Part shown: positions 1 through 8,587 of the stretch, piece by piece | How the letters are laid out: each line of letters begins with the position of its first letter | Position numbering within the stretch: position 1 is the first letter of the stretch | Origin: Candidatus Dormiibacterota bacterium | GTDB lineage: Bacteria > Chloroflexota > Dormibacteria > Aeolococcales > Bog-877 | DNA: 36,610 nt | Direction: 5' to 3' | Assembly: GCA_027306595.1 (NCBI GenBank) | Contig: DAHUZI010000129.1 | Location: forward strand, 1-36,610 | Made by a program: the position numbers and the translations under genes | The notes under the pieces: model-generated | Databases searched by the model: none | What the model was told of the DNA's origin: nothing | Seen by the model: the letters and a program-made list of their open reading frames with translations, nothing else

Positions 1-102
1 CGCGGCGGCGTCCTCCATGCCGTCGCCCGCCTCAAGGCCTCGCCTGCGCTGGTGCTCGGGTTTTTCCGCGATCCCGACCTGGCCTACATCTACTGCGGGT
101 GA
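1..102 (+). CDS. 3' end of an unidentified protein (partial)
   Basis: An open frame enters from the left edge and ends at a TGA at 100-102, giving the last 33 residues of a protein. The tail ends in a hydrophobic, aromatic stretch (ALVLGFFRDPDLAYIYCG). I do not recognise the family and too little is visible to assign a role. Codon use is GC-rich like the genuine genes here. The reading as coding rests only on the uninterrupted frame and its protein-like composition. Confidence 0.4.
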   Translation, partial: RGGVLHAVARLKASPALVLGFFRDPDLAYIYCG

Positions 103-739
103 CCGCCAGCACTTGTCCCGTAACCCGCTTGCTTCTTAGTACCTCTGCCGTTTCCGCCTCAGGTGGGGCCAGATAACTCTGCCGAACCCAGCCCCCAGGC
201 GTCCCAGCTCACCCAGCCGCTCCCCGGTGCCGCCCCCCGCCGCCAGCACCCCGGCGATGGCCGCCTCTCGGGTCACGCTGGGCGCTACTCTTATCCCCAC
301 GGCGTAGTCCTCCTCGGTGGACGTCCAGACCTACCGCTGGAGCCTACGCCGCTCCTCTTTTACAGCGCTACCGGGACGCTACCAGGGCGCACCCTCTGCC
401 GAGGAGGTGGCCACCCACAGGTCCGTGTCGTGGCTGAGACGGTGCTCGGTGTCCCGGCGGCGCTCGGCCCGGGAACGCGGTTCGGCGGTCATGCCCGAGG
501 TTCAGCAACCCTGGAGCAGTCACGGCGGCCACCCGAGATGACGCGCCTTCTGCCCCCCCGCGTCCGTCGGTCCCCCAGGCACACCGGTGATGAAGACCAT
601 GGCGGCACAGGCAGTGCGCTCACCCTCAGCTGACCGCCTACTCGACCACCTTGGCTACCTTCGCCTCATAGGCCAGCGTCAGTTCCATGAGCGCGAATGA
701 ACCTCGTCTCCATCTTGAAGCGGCTGTCTGGCCAGCTAC
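103..739. other. gap without a recognisable gene
   Basis: About 640 bases between the partial left-edge gene and the VOC gene. Plus-strand frames are open (for example 163-633), but their translations are rich in Pro, Arg and Gly and show no family motif. The base composition is slightly less GC-biased than in the real genes. It could hold a decayed gene, but nothing specific can be supported. Confidence 0.4.
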
Positions 740-1159
740 TCAGCGCAGTTCCCTGATGCGGACCAGGTTGCCGGCGGGGTCGCGGAATGCACAGTCACGT
801 TCACCCCAAGGCTGCTCGCTCGGCTCTTGCACGACCTCGGCACCACTTGCCTGCACTCGCTCGAAGGTGCCGTCGAGGTCCTTGGTGGCCAGCATGATCC
901 AGCCGAAGGTGCCCTTCGCCATCATCTCGGCGATGGTGTGGCGTTCGTCGTCGGTGATACCGGGGTCGGCCGCCGGCGGCGCCAGGAGGATCGACGTGCC
1001 AGGCTGGCCCGGCGGCCCGACAGTGATCCAGCGCATCTTGCCGGAACCGACATCCTTGCGGACCTCGAAGCCGAGGACGTCGCGGTAAAAGGCCAGCGAG
1101 GCGTCGGGGTCGGTATGGGGAAGGGGCGTTGTATCGATGCTCAGGTCCATGGTGGTCAT
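740..1159 (-). CDS. VOC / glyoxalase-bleomycin resistance superfamily protein
   Basis: A 139-residue single-module vicinal-oxygen-chelate protein. The opening pattern, substrate-like strand then DPDASLAFYRDVLGFEV, and the closing FRDPAGNLVRIRE are hallmarks of the glyoxalase/dioxygenase fold. Such proteins are usually metal-dependent lyases, isomerases or dioxygenases, or antibiotic-binding proteins; the substrate cannot be read from sequence. I chose the ATG at 1159 because it overlaps the stop of the upstream regulator as ATGA, implying translational coupling. A longer frame to 1228 exists but lies inside the regulator gene. An AraC-type regulator directly upstream of a VOC gene is a recurrent arrangement in high-GC bacteria, so this is probably its regulated target. 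Family assignment is firm; the specific function is unknown. Confidence 0.88.
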   Translation of the reverse strand: MTTMDLSIDTTPLPHTDPDASLAFYRDVLGFEVRKDVGSGKMRWITVGPPGQPGTSILLAPPAADPGITDDERHTIAEMMAKGTFGWIMLATKDLDGTFERVQASGAEVVQEPSEQPWGERDCAFRDPAGNLVRIRELR

Positions 1160-1983
1160 GGTAGGAGTAGCGAGGCGGCAGGGGCTTCTCGATTCCTGAC
1201 CGGTCTTGACACCTGTTTGGCTATGCACGGTGGGATCCCTGGTGAGACGCGCCTAGCTTGGCGCCGGTAGGCGCCCGGTGACATGCCGACCAGCTCGGTG
1301 AAGCGGGTGGTGAACGTGCCAAGTGACGACCAGCCAACAGCGAGGCACACCTCGATCACGCTCTGGTCGCCACGGCGCAGCAGCATCATCGCACGCTCGA
1401 TGCGCCGGGTCATCAGGTAGCTGTATGGCGACTCGCCGTAGGCGGTCTTGAACTCGCGCGAGAGGTGCCCAGCCGACATGTGCGCGCCGCGCGCGAGCGC
1501 TTCCACATCGAGACGGTGCGCGTAATCTCGGTCGATCCGATCGCGGACGCGCCGCAGCCGGGCCAAGTTCCCCAGGCACTGCACGGCAGTAGGGGGATCC
1601 GGCTTCGCCGTGGGAAGCCCTGTTCGAGATCCGCTGGCCTTGTGCCTGGCTGGCAGGACCGCGTCGAACTCAGCACGAAGATGCCCGCAGCGGAGCACGT
1701 CGCCGCTCGGGCAGGCGAGGGCGTGGGTGAGACCCGACTCGAGCGCCCGGAGGACCACGATCCGCGCATGCACCTCCGCCTGCTTGGCCCGGAGCAGATC
1801 GTCCGATACGGGTTCGCCTTCCGTGGTCAGGAGTTGAGCGATCTCTTCGAGCCAAAGCCCGGCTCGTTGGCAGAGCGCTATAACGGCCAATCGGTCGATG
1901 GTCTCGGCTTCGTATAGGGCCTCCTCTCCACTCCGGAGAGGTTCACCACGGGACATTGATCTCGGGATTGGAGGCTCAGCCAC
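1156..1983 (-). CDS. Hybrid transcriptional regulator: MerR effector-side segment fused to AraC HTH domain
   Basis: About 275 residues from a GTG at 1983. Residues ~24-110 (ALYEAETIDRLAVIALCQRAG, then LEEIAQLL and a helical stretch ending in ALACPS) resemble the second half of a MerR-family protein: the end of the HTH plus the dimerisation helix. The first ~30 residues of a normal MerR HTH are missing. Residues ~140-245 form a complete AraC/XylS double HTH (LDVEALARGAHMSAGHLSREF, then SYLMTRRIERAMMLLR and GWSSLGTFTTRF). The AraC half could also be translated alone from an internal GTG at 1584, leaving 1585-1983 as a MerR remnant. The stop overlaps the VOC start as ATGA. An IS5-type element ends 24 bases upstream of the GTG, so the native promoter was probably displaced. 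The AraC part is certain; whether the fusion is functional is not. Confidence 0.8.
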   Translation of the reverse strand: MAEPPIPRSMSRGEPLRSGEEALYEAETIDRLAVIALCQRAGLWLEEIAQLLTTEGEPVSDDLLRAKQAEVHARIVVLRALESGLTHALACPSGDVLRCGHLRAEFDAVLPARHKASGSRTGLPTAKPDPPTAVQCLGNLARLRRVRDRIDRDYAHRLDVEALARGAHMSAGHLSREFKTAYGESPYSYLMTRRIERAMMLLRRGDQSVIEVCLAVGWSSLGTFTTRFTELVGMSPGAYRRQARRVSPGIPPCIAKQVSRPVRNREAPAASLLLP

Positions 1984-2006
1984 GGGATCCGGTCAGATTA
2001 CTCTTA

Positions 2007-2911
2007 GAGCATATCCCGAAAGCCTCGCGACCCGGCTGAACAGCAGCTGGGCGAGGGCCAGAGGCACGAACGCGAGATAGGGCTCCCGCTTCTTCGCCCA
2101 TCGCACCAAGCCGCGCCGCGACCGGTTGCGCCGGTGGGCGGGCGCTCCCCCACCCACCGGCGGGGACGATCGCCGGGCCGGTGCCGCCGCCCGAGAGGGG
2201 CTGCGCCGCGGCGACTGAGGTCGCCGCTGTCGCCGCGGACGTCGACGGCGTCGTCGAGGTCCGCGTAGGCGTACTCCGTGTCCAGGCACCGGGGCTGGGG
2301 CGGGCGGCCACTCGGGGCCGGCCGGGCGATCACGATCGCGTCGAGGGGGGCCGCCAGCCACGGGGTGGCATGGGCGGTGGCGCCCGCGGCCACCCCTGCG
2401 AGGGGCACCCCATCGGCCGCGGTCAGCCGGCTCCGCTTCACCCCCTGGTGGCCGCGGTCCGTGGGGTTCGGGCCGACCGCGGCGTCGGCGCAAAGGCCCT
2501 TCCGCGGCGCCGGCGTCATCGCCCCATCCCGCGCCTGCCACGCCCAGCCGATCCCCCGCACCGCGTCGTACTCCAGCAGACCCGCCTCCCACCGTCGGCG
2601 GAAGAAGCCGGCCTGTTCCCGCGCGTGGCAGCGGCGGTGCGCGGGGCTGCTGCTCCACCACGCCCGCGGGATGGCGGTCCCCTGGGCCCCGGTGCGGAGG
2701 CCATAGACCATGGCGCCGACGATGCGGCGGTCCTCGGCCCGCGGCCGCCCCGGGCGCGGGCCCGGCGGGCCCGGCAGGAGGCGCGGCTTCACCCGCTCCC
2801 AGAAGGCGTCGTCGACTTCCCAGGGACCAGGACGCAGGGCCGCACGCCTGGGTCAGGGGGAACGCGATCGCCTTCAGCCTCCCGCCAATCGCAGGCTTTC
2901 GGGATAAGCTC
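2007..2911 (-). mobile_element. IS5-family insertion sequence, 905 bp
   Basis: Bounded by 19-base terminal inverted repeats, 2007-2025 (GAGCATATCCCGAAAGCCT) and the reverse complement of 2893-2911 (GAGCTTATCCCGAAAGCCT), which differ at one base. Both ends are flanked by TA (2005-2006 and 2912-2913), consistent with a 2-bp target duplication. Size and the transposase inside match IS5-type elements. The transposase is frameshifted, so the copy looks inactive unless complemented. The left end sits 24 bases upstream of the MerR/AraC hybrid gene. Confidence 0.88.
2015..2840 (-). pseudogene. IS5-family transposase, frameshifted
   Basis: Reading on the minus strand, the product starts around PWEVDDAFWERVKPRLLPG and continues through RTGAQGTAIPRAW, LLEYDAVRGIGWAWQARDGAM, GPNPTDRGHQGVKRS and CLDTEYAYADL to RRWVGER. 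The catalytic-type D, D and E positions are all visible. Near 2133-2146 the frame must change by one missing base to recover the conserved C-terminal segment (NRSRRGLVRWAKKREPYLA). No good ATG precedes the homologous N-terminus; an in-frame TGA lies shortly upstream, so the start is also uncertain. It lies inside the element bounded by inverted repeats. An IS5 transposase is a confident call. The frameshift could be real or a base-calling error. Confidence 0.82.
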
Positions 2912-4485
2912 TAAGCACCCCGACGGCCTTCCCGCCCTTATCAACCCCCTCACCGAAGGCCTCGCCGCCTGATGCCCAAGCCCCGAATCCCGTCTGCAAT
3001 CTCCACCACGTCCCGGGACTTGACTAGCGACGGCTGCACCCGGCCCGGGACACCGCGGTCGCAACTCTAAGGCGCATCTCAGGCCAAGCCGGGCGGCCGG
3101 GGGTACCGTGGCGGCATCCGCGGTGCCGACCACTCGGCACCGCGCCGGATCGGACCCCATCCCCATGCCCAAGCTCCCAACCCGCCTCCTCGACCGGTCC
3201 AACCTTCGCCCGTGCCTGTGCCCGAACTGTCGTGCCGCGGAGACCGTCGATGAGCGCCGGCTGGGGGCCCGGCTGGCCACGGTTCGGCTCGAGATCGAGC
3301 GGGCGCGCGGCGCTGGCAGCTCCGCCCGCGCCCCCCAGGGGCCATCGCCGGTCGTCCTCGGAGGTGGCGCGTCCGCTCGGACCGTTGGTGACGGCCAGCA
3401 GTCCGGCGGCTGGCACCTGCGGGGCTCCGAGCAGGGGAGGCGACCCGCCAGCCCGGAGGCGACCCGGCTGCAGGTCCGCTGGCGACTCGCTCCCGCGGAT
3501 CGCCGACTCGCCGAGCGAATCCGCGAACGCGCCCGGCTGTCGCCGCGCCCCTCGCGCTGATCCGCCGGTCGACCGGAGCCGGAGGCCGGCAGGCTCAGCG
3601 AGTCGCGGCCGGCCCGGCCCGGCCCGGGCTAAGACGACGGCGCGACGCGCCGGAGCTGCCGTCCCCACGGGCCAGCGACGGACGGCAGGTGCCCTCCCGA
3701 AGGTGGACCTGGCAGGACGCCACGGAGGACGTGGCTCCCCCGGCACCGGCCGCCACCGGACAGCGAACGGACGCGGCGGCGCGGAGGGCCTCCTGGGGAT
3801 CGAGCCACGCCACCGACATCCCGGTTGAGAGTGGAGGGCCAACCGGCCGAGGGGGCCGGCGCGGGGGCGCGGGCGATCCGAAGTCACGACCGCCCCGGTG
3901 CGACCCCGCCGTTGGCGACCCCGCCGTAGGTGGCCCCGTCCTGACCGACACGGCTGACGGGCGCGCGGACGACGAGGCTCCCACGGTCGGTCGGCGCTGC
4001 GATCGCGGGGTTGATCTGCGGTTCGGCGCGACCGCGATGTCCGTGACGAGGGAGTCGCGCGCCGGGCGATCGTTCCCTCAGTCGGGACGGACTCGAAGGC
4101 CTTGTCGCGCGGTGGGCGTGCCAGGGACCGGGGGAGACGCCGGCGACCGGGAACCGCCGATGAGCTCGCGGGGGGCATGCGGTCGGTGGGCGGGAGTGGT
4201 GACTCGCCCGGAGGCGGGCTGACCGCGGTCTCGAGCGCAACGCCAGCAGCGATCCCGGCCGGGGCGTCGTCGTCGCCCGAGGACGATCAGTTCGGGTGGG
4301 CTGGCCGGTGAGGGCATGCGGTTCCGCCCCTGGCGCCGAAGCCGGGGCCCGGCGGCGGTTCGCTGGCGGGCGAGCGCCGCGAGGTCCCGAGGTCGTAGCC
4401 TCGGCCGTGTCCATCGGTCCAGCGCCGCGGGTCGCACGGCCCGGCCCCGCGGCCTGCCGCCGGTTTGGCACAGGGAGGGCAGCGG
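2912..4485. other. 1.6 kb gap without a recognisable gene
   Basis: Open frames exist on both strands (for example 3108-3560 plus and 3024-4178 minus). Their translations are dominated by Arg, Pro, Gly and Ala, with no hydrophobic-core pattern or family motif. I found no RNA gene, no repeat beyond the IS end and no convincing start. A Cys pair (CLCPNC) in the 3108 frame near 3222 is the only protein-like hint. It may be decayed accessory DNA. Confidence 0.45.
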
Positions 4486-5319
4486 GTGAGGGCGACCGGA
4501 CGGATCCTGATCTCGGTCGACATGGAAGGCATCGCCGGTGTCGCCGTTGGCTCGGACGTGACGCCGGGCACCACCGAGTACGAGCAGAACCGCCGCCTGA
4601 TGACCGCCGAGGCCAGCGCCGCGGTCCGCGGCGCCCTGGCGTGGTCCGCCGATCTCACCGTCGCGGTGGCCGACGCCCACGGGCCGTTCTGCAATCTCCT
4701 CGCCGACGCGCTCGACCCGCGCGCCCTGCTGGTGCGGGGCCGGCCCCGCCCCCTGGGGATGGTGACAGATGTCGGCCGCGCCGACGCGCTGATCTGCGTC
4801 GGATACCACGGCCGCGCCGGGACCGCCACCTCGGTACTGTCGCACACCATCGCGAGCAGCTGCATCGCCGACGTGCGCTGCAACGGGCGCTCGATCGGCG
4901 AGATCGGACTCAACGCGGGGCTCGCCGGCCACCACGGGGTGCCGACCATTTTGGTCTGCGGCGACGATACGGTGGCGGCCGAGGCCCAGGCCCTGATCCC
5001 CGGCGTCGCCACCGTCTCGGTCAAGCGCGCGCTCGGCGCCAGCGCCGCCGAGTCGCTCCACCCGACCGAGGCCGGCCGGCGGATCGAGGCGGCGGTCCCC
5101 GAGGCCCTCGAGCGGGCGGGCGAGCTGGACCCGCTGCGGTTCCCGGGCGCGATCACGCTCGAGATCGACCTCCTGCGCGAGGGGATGACCGAGCAGCCCC
5201 TGCTCGTCCCGGGGCTCGATCGGATCGGGCCGCGGACGGTCGCCTACCACGCCCCCGACTTCGCCACCGCCGCGCAGGTGGTGCGGGCGGTCGCCATCCT
5301 CGCCAGCCCCCGGGGCTGA
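4486..5319 (+). CDS. dppA: M55-family zinc D-aminopeptidase (DppA-like)
   Basis: A 277-residue cytoplasmic protein of peptidase family M55. Its characterised member, Bacillus subtilis DppA, releases N-terminal D-residues such as D-Ala from short peptides. The zinc-ligand pattern is complete: D12 and E14 in SVDMEGIAG, H65 in DAHG, H108 in GYHGRAG and E139; H120 matches the catalytic histidine of DppA. Spacing follows the Bacillus enzyme within a few residues. I chose the GTG at 4486 because a purine-rich ribosome site (AGGGAGGG) ends about seven bases upstream and the N-terminus then matches the family; a TTG at 4465 is less likely. It stands alone, convergent with the TDT carrier gene. A role in recycling peptides fits the peptide-type SBPs downstream, but that link is inference. 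Confidence 0.93.
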   Translation: MRATGRILISVDMEGIAGVAVGSDVTPGTTEYEQNRRLMTAEASAAVRGALAWSADLTVAVADAHGPFCNLLADALDPRALLVRGRPRPLGMVTDVGRADALICVGYHGRAGTATSVLSHTIASSCIADVRCNGRSIGEIGLNAGLAGHHGVPTILVCGDDTVAAEAQALIPGVATVSVKRALGASAAESLHPTEAGRRIEAAVPEALERAGELDPLRFPGAITLEIDLLREGMTEQPLLVPGLDRIGPRTVAYHAPDFATAAQVVRAVAILASPRG

Positions 5320-5446
5320 TCCCGGACGCAGCAGCCCGGCCCACGGCCGCCGGCCCCCGGCCGATCCGCGGGCCGCGCCCCCGGACCCAGCCAGCGCTCG
5401 AGGGGTGTGGTCGCCGGGACGGCCGGGGTAGGTGCAGCGGCGCCGG

Positions 5447-6640
5447 CTACAGCTCGACGGCGACCGGCGCGGGCGGCAGGAGCAGGCGACCGGTGACGCT
5501 GCCGTGGGCGGTGCGGATCGCGACCACGAGCCACGCGAGCACCAGCCCCAGGTAGGAGATCAGCGCCCCCACCCCGAGCAGGGCGGAGCCGGTGATGAGG
5601 GCGAGGGCGGAGGCGCCGGTGACGCAGGTTCCGACCGGGAAGGTGAACGACCACCAGGTGAGGGAGAAGGGCAGGTGGTCCCGGGCGGTCCGCAGGGTGA
5701 TCGCGGCGGCGATCACGGACCACAGGAGGGCGAAGCCGAGGACGGGCACACCGTAGAGGACGCCGGCCGCCTTGAAGATCCCGGCCTCGGTCGCCGGCAG
5801 CGCGAGGTGGGCGGCGACCCCGAGCAGGTTGGCGGCCGTGACCGACTGCCCCAGCGGCCCGAGCACGATCCACAAGGTGGGGATCAGCCGGGCCTCGTCC
5901 GTCTTGTACAGGGCGAGCCGCTGCCAGATGAGCGTGATCACGACCGCCGAGGCGACGAGCGCGACGCCGAACATCGCGTAGCAGCCGAGCACGAAGTCGA
6001 GCCGCAGCTGCCCTGCGGGGACAAACGGGATCAGCAGCGCGCCGGTCGACGCCGACACCATGGGCGGGACGATCGGCATCAGCCAGCCGCCGAACGCGCT
6101 CTCCGGGCGGACGATGTGGCGGGTGAAGGTGAGGTAGGGCAGGCTCGCCGCGGTCGCGATCCCGCTCACGGTGCCGGCGAGCCAGAGCACCCAATCGACC
6201 TCGACGGCAAGGTGCCGTCCGATCACGTCGCTGCCGACCAGGAGCGTGGCGGCCCCGACCGTGAGCAGGGCCATCGGCACCGCTCCGAAGAAGTGGGCCA
6301 TCACCTGGTCCTGGACGTGGCGTCGAGCCCTGGCCGGGTGCCGGGCCCAGCTTGCGATCGCGGCGCCGCCGAGCGTGGCCAGGAGGGCGGCGGCCAGAGC
6401 CCAGACCAGGATGGCGGCGCCCCGAAGCCCGGGGAGCTGCACGGGGAGGCGGGCGGCCGCCACCGCGACGATCCCGGTGCCCATGACCGCGGCGAACCAG
6501 TTCGGGGTGAGCCCAGCCACCGGCTCACGCTCGAAGAGCTCCCGCGATCCCGCGGGCCGCCGATCCGAAGCGTTCGCGGCAGCACGGGGCGGGGACGGGA
6601 GCGCTCGGGGGCCGAGCTCGGTGCCGACCGGCAGGTCCAT
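5447..6640 (-). CDS. TDT-family transporter (TehA/SLAC1-like)
   Basis: A 397-residue integral membrane protein with about ten hydrophobic segments, of the telluride-resistance/dicarboxylate transporter family (TehA, Mae1, SLAC1 anion channels). The first transmembrane motif (LTPNWFAAVMGTGIVAVA) and the late WWSFTFPVG motif are typical. Members move C4-dicarboxylates, sulfite or other small anions; the substrate is not readable here. ATG at 6640 gives a short soluble N-terminus (about 45 residues) before the first helix. The frame stays open further upstream but there it overlaps the divergent LysR gene. The two genes share a 75-bp intergenic region, so LysR control is likely. A second, broken TDT copy lies at ~19.65-20.76 kb. 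Confidence 0.9.
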   Translation of the reverse strand: MDLPVGTELGPRALPSPPRAAANASDRRPAGSRELFEREPVAGLTPNWFAAVMGTGIVAVAAARLPVQLPGLRGAAILVWALAAALLATLGGAAIASWARHPARARRHVQDQVMAHFFGAVPMALLTVGAATLLVGSDVIGRHLAVEVDWVLWLAGTVSGIATAASLPYLTFTRHIVRPESAFGGWLMPIVPPMVSASTGALLIPFVPAGQLRLDFVLGCYAMFGVALVASAVVITLIWQRLALYKTDEARLIPTLWIVLGPLGQSVTAANLLGVAAHLALPATEAGIFKAAGVLYGVPVLGFALLWSVIAAAITLRTARDHLPFSLTWWSFTFPVGTCVTGASALALITGSALLGVGALISYLGLVLAWLVVAIRTAHGSVTGRLLLPPAPVAVEL

Positions 6641-6715
6641 GAGATCCAGCCTTGCCCAAGCGGGCTGGGACCGGTAGGGGCCGTAGACTTGCTGGGATAC
6701 AAGGTTGATTGGTGA
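6641..6715. promoter_or_regulatory. shared intergenic region of divergent LysR and TDT genes
   Basis: 75 bases separate the two divergent starts. The stretch near 6697-6711 (GATACAAGGTTGATT) is the only AT-richer segment and is the likely site of promoter and LysR contacts. I could not define a clean -35/-10 pair or a symmetric T-N11-A box. The assignment rests on the gene layout. Confidence 0.45.
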
Positions 6716-7741
6716 GTGAGGCCCACCGTGCTCAGCCCCCGGATGCCCGCGCTGACGGCGCTCGAGGTGTTCGTGACCGTGGCCGGGGCCGGCAGCCTCA
6801 ACGCGGCGGCGGCCGAGCTCGGCGTCAGCCAGCAGGCGGTGTCCGCGCGGATCGCCTCGCTGGAGCGTCAGGTCGGGGTGCCCCTCGTCTCGCGCACGCC
6901 ACGGGGCTCCTCCCTCACGGCGACCGGCGTCCTCGTCTCGGAGTGGGCCGACCGGCTGCTCGCGGCGGCCAAGGAGGTCGACTCCGGCCTCGCCGCCCTG
7001 CGCTCGCACCGGCAGACGACGCTTCGGGTCGCCGCCAGCCTGACGATCGCCGAGTACTGCTTGCCCGAGTGGCTCGTCGACCTGAACGCGGACGCCAAGC
7101 GGCGCGGGCGGCCGCCGGTCACAGTGGACCTCGTGGTCGCCAACAGCACGACGGTCGCCCGGTTGGTGCAGCAGTCCGAGGTCCACCTCGGGTTGGTCGA
7201 GGGGCCCGCCCCGCCGAGGGGGGTGCGCCATCGGACGATCGGCCACGACCGCTTGGTCGTGGTGGCGGCCGCGGCCCACCCGTGGGGTCGACGGCGCACA
7301 GCGGTCACCGCGACCGAGCTGGCGCGCACGCCGCTGGTTTCGCGCGAGCCCGGATCCGGCACCCGCCAGGCGCTCCTGGCGGCGCTGCGAGGAACACTCG
7401 GGCCCGACGTCCAGCTCGCAGAGCCCGCCCTAGCGCTCCCCACCACCGCCGCCGTGCGCAGCGCCGTCATCGCCGGCGCGGGACCCGCCGTCGTCAGCGA
7501 GCTGGCGGTGGCCGATGACCTCGCCGCCGGCCGGCTGCGGTGCCTGGAGGTCGCCGGCCTCGATCTCCGGCGCCAGTTCCGAGCCGTTTGGATCGGAGCA
7601 CCCCAGCCCGCGGTCGGCCCGGCACGAGACCTGGTCAGCCTGGCCCGGCGCTGGGACGCCGCCCTCCAGGTGGGAGGCCCAGCGGTCGGCCCCTCCAGGA
7701 CCCAGACGTGCTCGACCGACACGTTCATGCCCGTCGACTGA
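6716..7741 (+). CDS. LysR-family transcriptional regulator
   Basis: About 341 residues. The N-terminal winged HTH (LTALEVFVTVAGAGSLNAAA, then LGVSQQAVSARIASLERQVG) is a textbook LysR DNA-binding domain. The remainder matches the periplasmic-binding-protein-like effector domain (for example DLVVANSTTVARLVQQSEVHL and SREPGSGTRQALL). Starts are GTG 6716, GTG 6728 or ATG 6743; all keep the HTH intact. It diverges from the TDT transporter gene across a short shared promoter region, the classical layout for a LysR protein controlling its neighbour and itself. The C-terminal ~30 residues beyond the effector domain are of no recognised type. Effector unknown. Confidence 0.93.
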   Translation: MRPTVLSPRMPALTALEVFVTVAGAGSLNAAAAELGVSQQAVSARIASLERQVGVPLVSRTPRGSSLTATGVLVSEWADRLLAAAKEVDSGLAALRSHRQTTLRVAASLTIAEYCLPEWLVDLNADAKRRGRPPVTVDLVVANSTTVARLVQQSEVHLGLVEGPAPPRGVRHRTIGHDRLVVVAAAAHPWGRRRTAVTATELARTPLVSREPGSGTRQALLAALRGTLGPDVQLAEPALALPTTAAVRSAVIAGAGPAVVSELAVADDLAAGRLRCLEVAGLDLRRQFRAVWIGAPQPAVGPARDLVSLARRWDAALQVGGPAVGPSRTQTCSTDTFMPVD

Positions 7742-8236
7742 TCCCGCGTCGCGCTCCCCACCACGGAGGAGCTGAGCCGCGGTGTCCAGTGGCGTTGGAG
7801 ACCTGCTCGGCCGCAGCCCCCTGGCACGGTCCAGTGGGCCGGTGCGGCGGCGCAGGGACCGCGTCCCCACGGATTCGAGTGGGGCGACGCCGACCGTGGG
7901 TCGAGGTCGCCTTCGAGCGGGTCCACCTCTCCGCCGCGCCCCGCCGCCGTTGCGGGCGATGGCTGCCGTGCCCGGTCGTCGATACTGAACCGACGTGGGC
8001 GAGCTGACCGCGTCCGAGTGCCCCCTGGGCGCTGGCGCGCCCCCCCGCCAGCCCGATCGACCCAGACGGGGTGGCCTCAGCCCCGCAGCCGCGCCCCCGG
8101 CCGCCCCGAGCCGGCCCCCCGGCAACGTCGAGGCCCGCCAGGGCGGCGCGGCCCTGCGAGTGCCCGGTGGCCGAGGGCAGCGCCGCCTCGGGTTAACCAG
8201 ATCCGCCAAGCCGTCGCCCCGGGGGAGCGGGCCGCT
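7742..8236. other. gap without a confident gene
   Basis: About 495 bases between the LysR gene and the small thioredoxin-fold gene. A plus-strand frame at 7995-8240 (81 codons, GTG start) overlaps the next start as GTGA. However, it has no family motif, is Pro/Arg/Gly-rich and lacks a ribosome site, so I do not call it. No terminator or RNA is evident. Confidence 0.4.
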
Positions 8237-8488
8237 GTGAGGATCGAGCTGCGGTGCGCGCCAGACTGCCCAAACGTCGCGGCCACCCGCCGGCTCCTCC
8301 AGGCCTGCCTGGTCGAAGCCGGGCTGACGGCGATGGTCCGCGAGCGGGAAGGAGCCTGGCCGTCGCCCACGCTGCTGGTCGACGGCCGGGACGTGATGGG
8401 CGCCCCTCCCACCCGCAAAGCCTCCTGTCGTCTGGACGTGCCCACCCGGGAGCGCATCCTCGCCGCTCTGCAGGGGTTCGCGGGATGA
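8237..8488 (+). CDS. small thioredoxin-fold protein, alkylmercury-lyase-associated type
   Basis: An 83-residue protein. The opening pattern, a short strand then CAPDCPNVAATRRLL, followed by a helix, resembles the small proteins annotated as thioredoxin-like or alkylmercury lyase family (xxCPNxxxTRxLL), found in many high-GC genomes. Here the cysteines are CxxxC (CAPDC). The last half (SPTLLVDGRDVMG) matches the strand that follows in thioredoxin-fold proteins. The GTG at 8237 is preceded by a GGGGGAGCGG ribosome-site-like run. Mercury or other thiol chemistry is plausible but unproven. It precedes the ChrB-domain gene by 99 bases in the same direction. Confidence 0.72.
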   Translation: MRIELRCAPDCPNVAATRRLLQACLVEAGLTAMVREREGAWPSPTLLVDGRDVMGAPPTRKASCRLDVPTRERILAALQGFAG

Positions 8489-8587
8489 GCGGGCGGAGTC
8501 TGCGGGCCGCCAGCACCCGTCCGTGATTGCCGCAGCGGGGCTCCGCCTGCTGGCGAGCGCACGGCCCTGCGGACCGAGGGGCCTCCC

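Noticed and set aside
163-633. Plus-strand frame of 156 codons near the left edge
   Set aside because: No ribosome site, no family motif and Pro/Arg/Gly-rich composition. Treated as non-coding or decayed.
4078-5250. Minus-strand frame opposite the M55 peptidase
   Set aside because: Antisense shadow. The plus-strand gene has complete zinc-ligand motifs and a ribosome site.
7995-8240. 81-codon plus-strand frame with GTGA overlap to the next gene
   Set aside because: The overlap is suggestive, but the translation is low-complexity with no ribosome site. The overlap may be chance.
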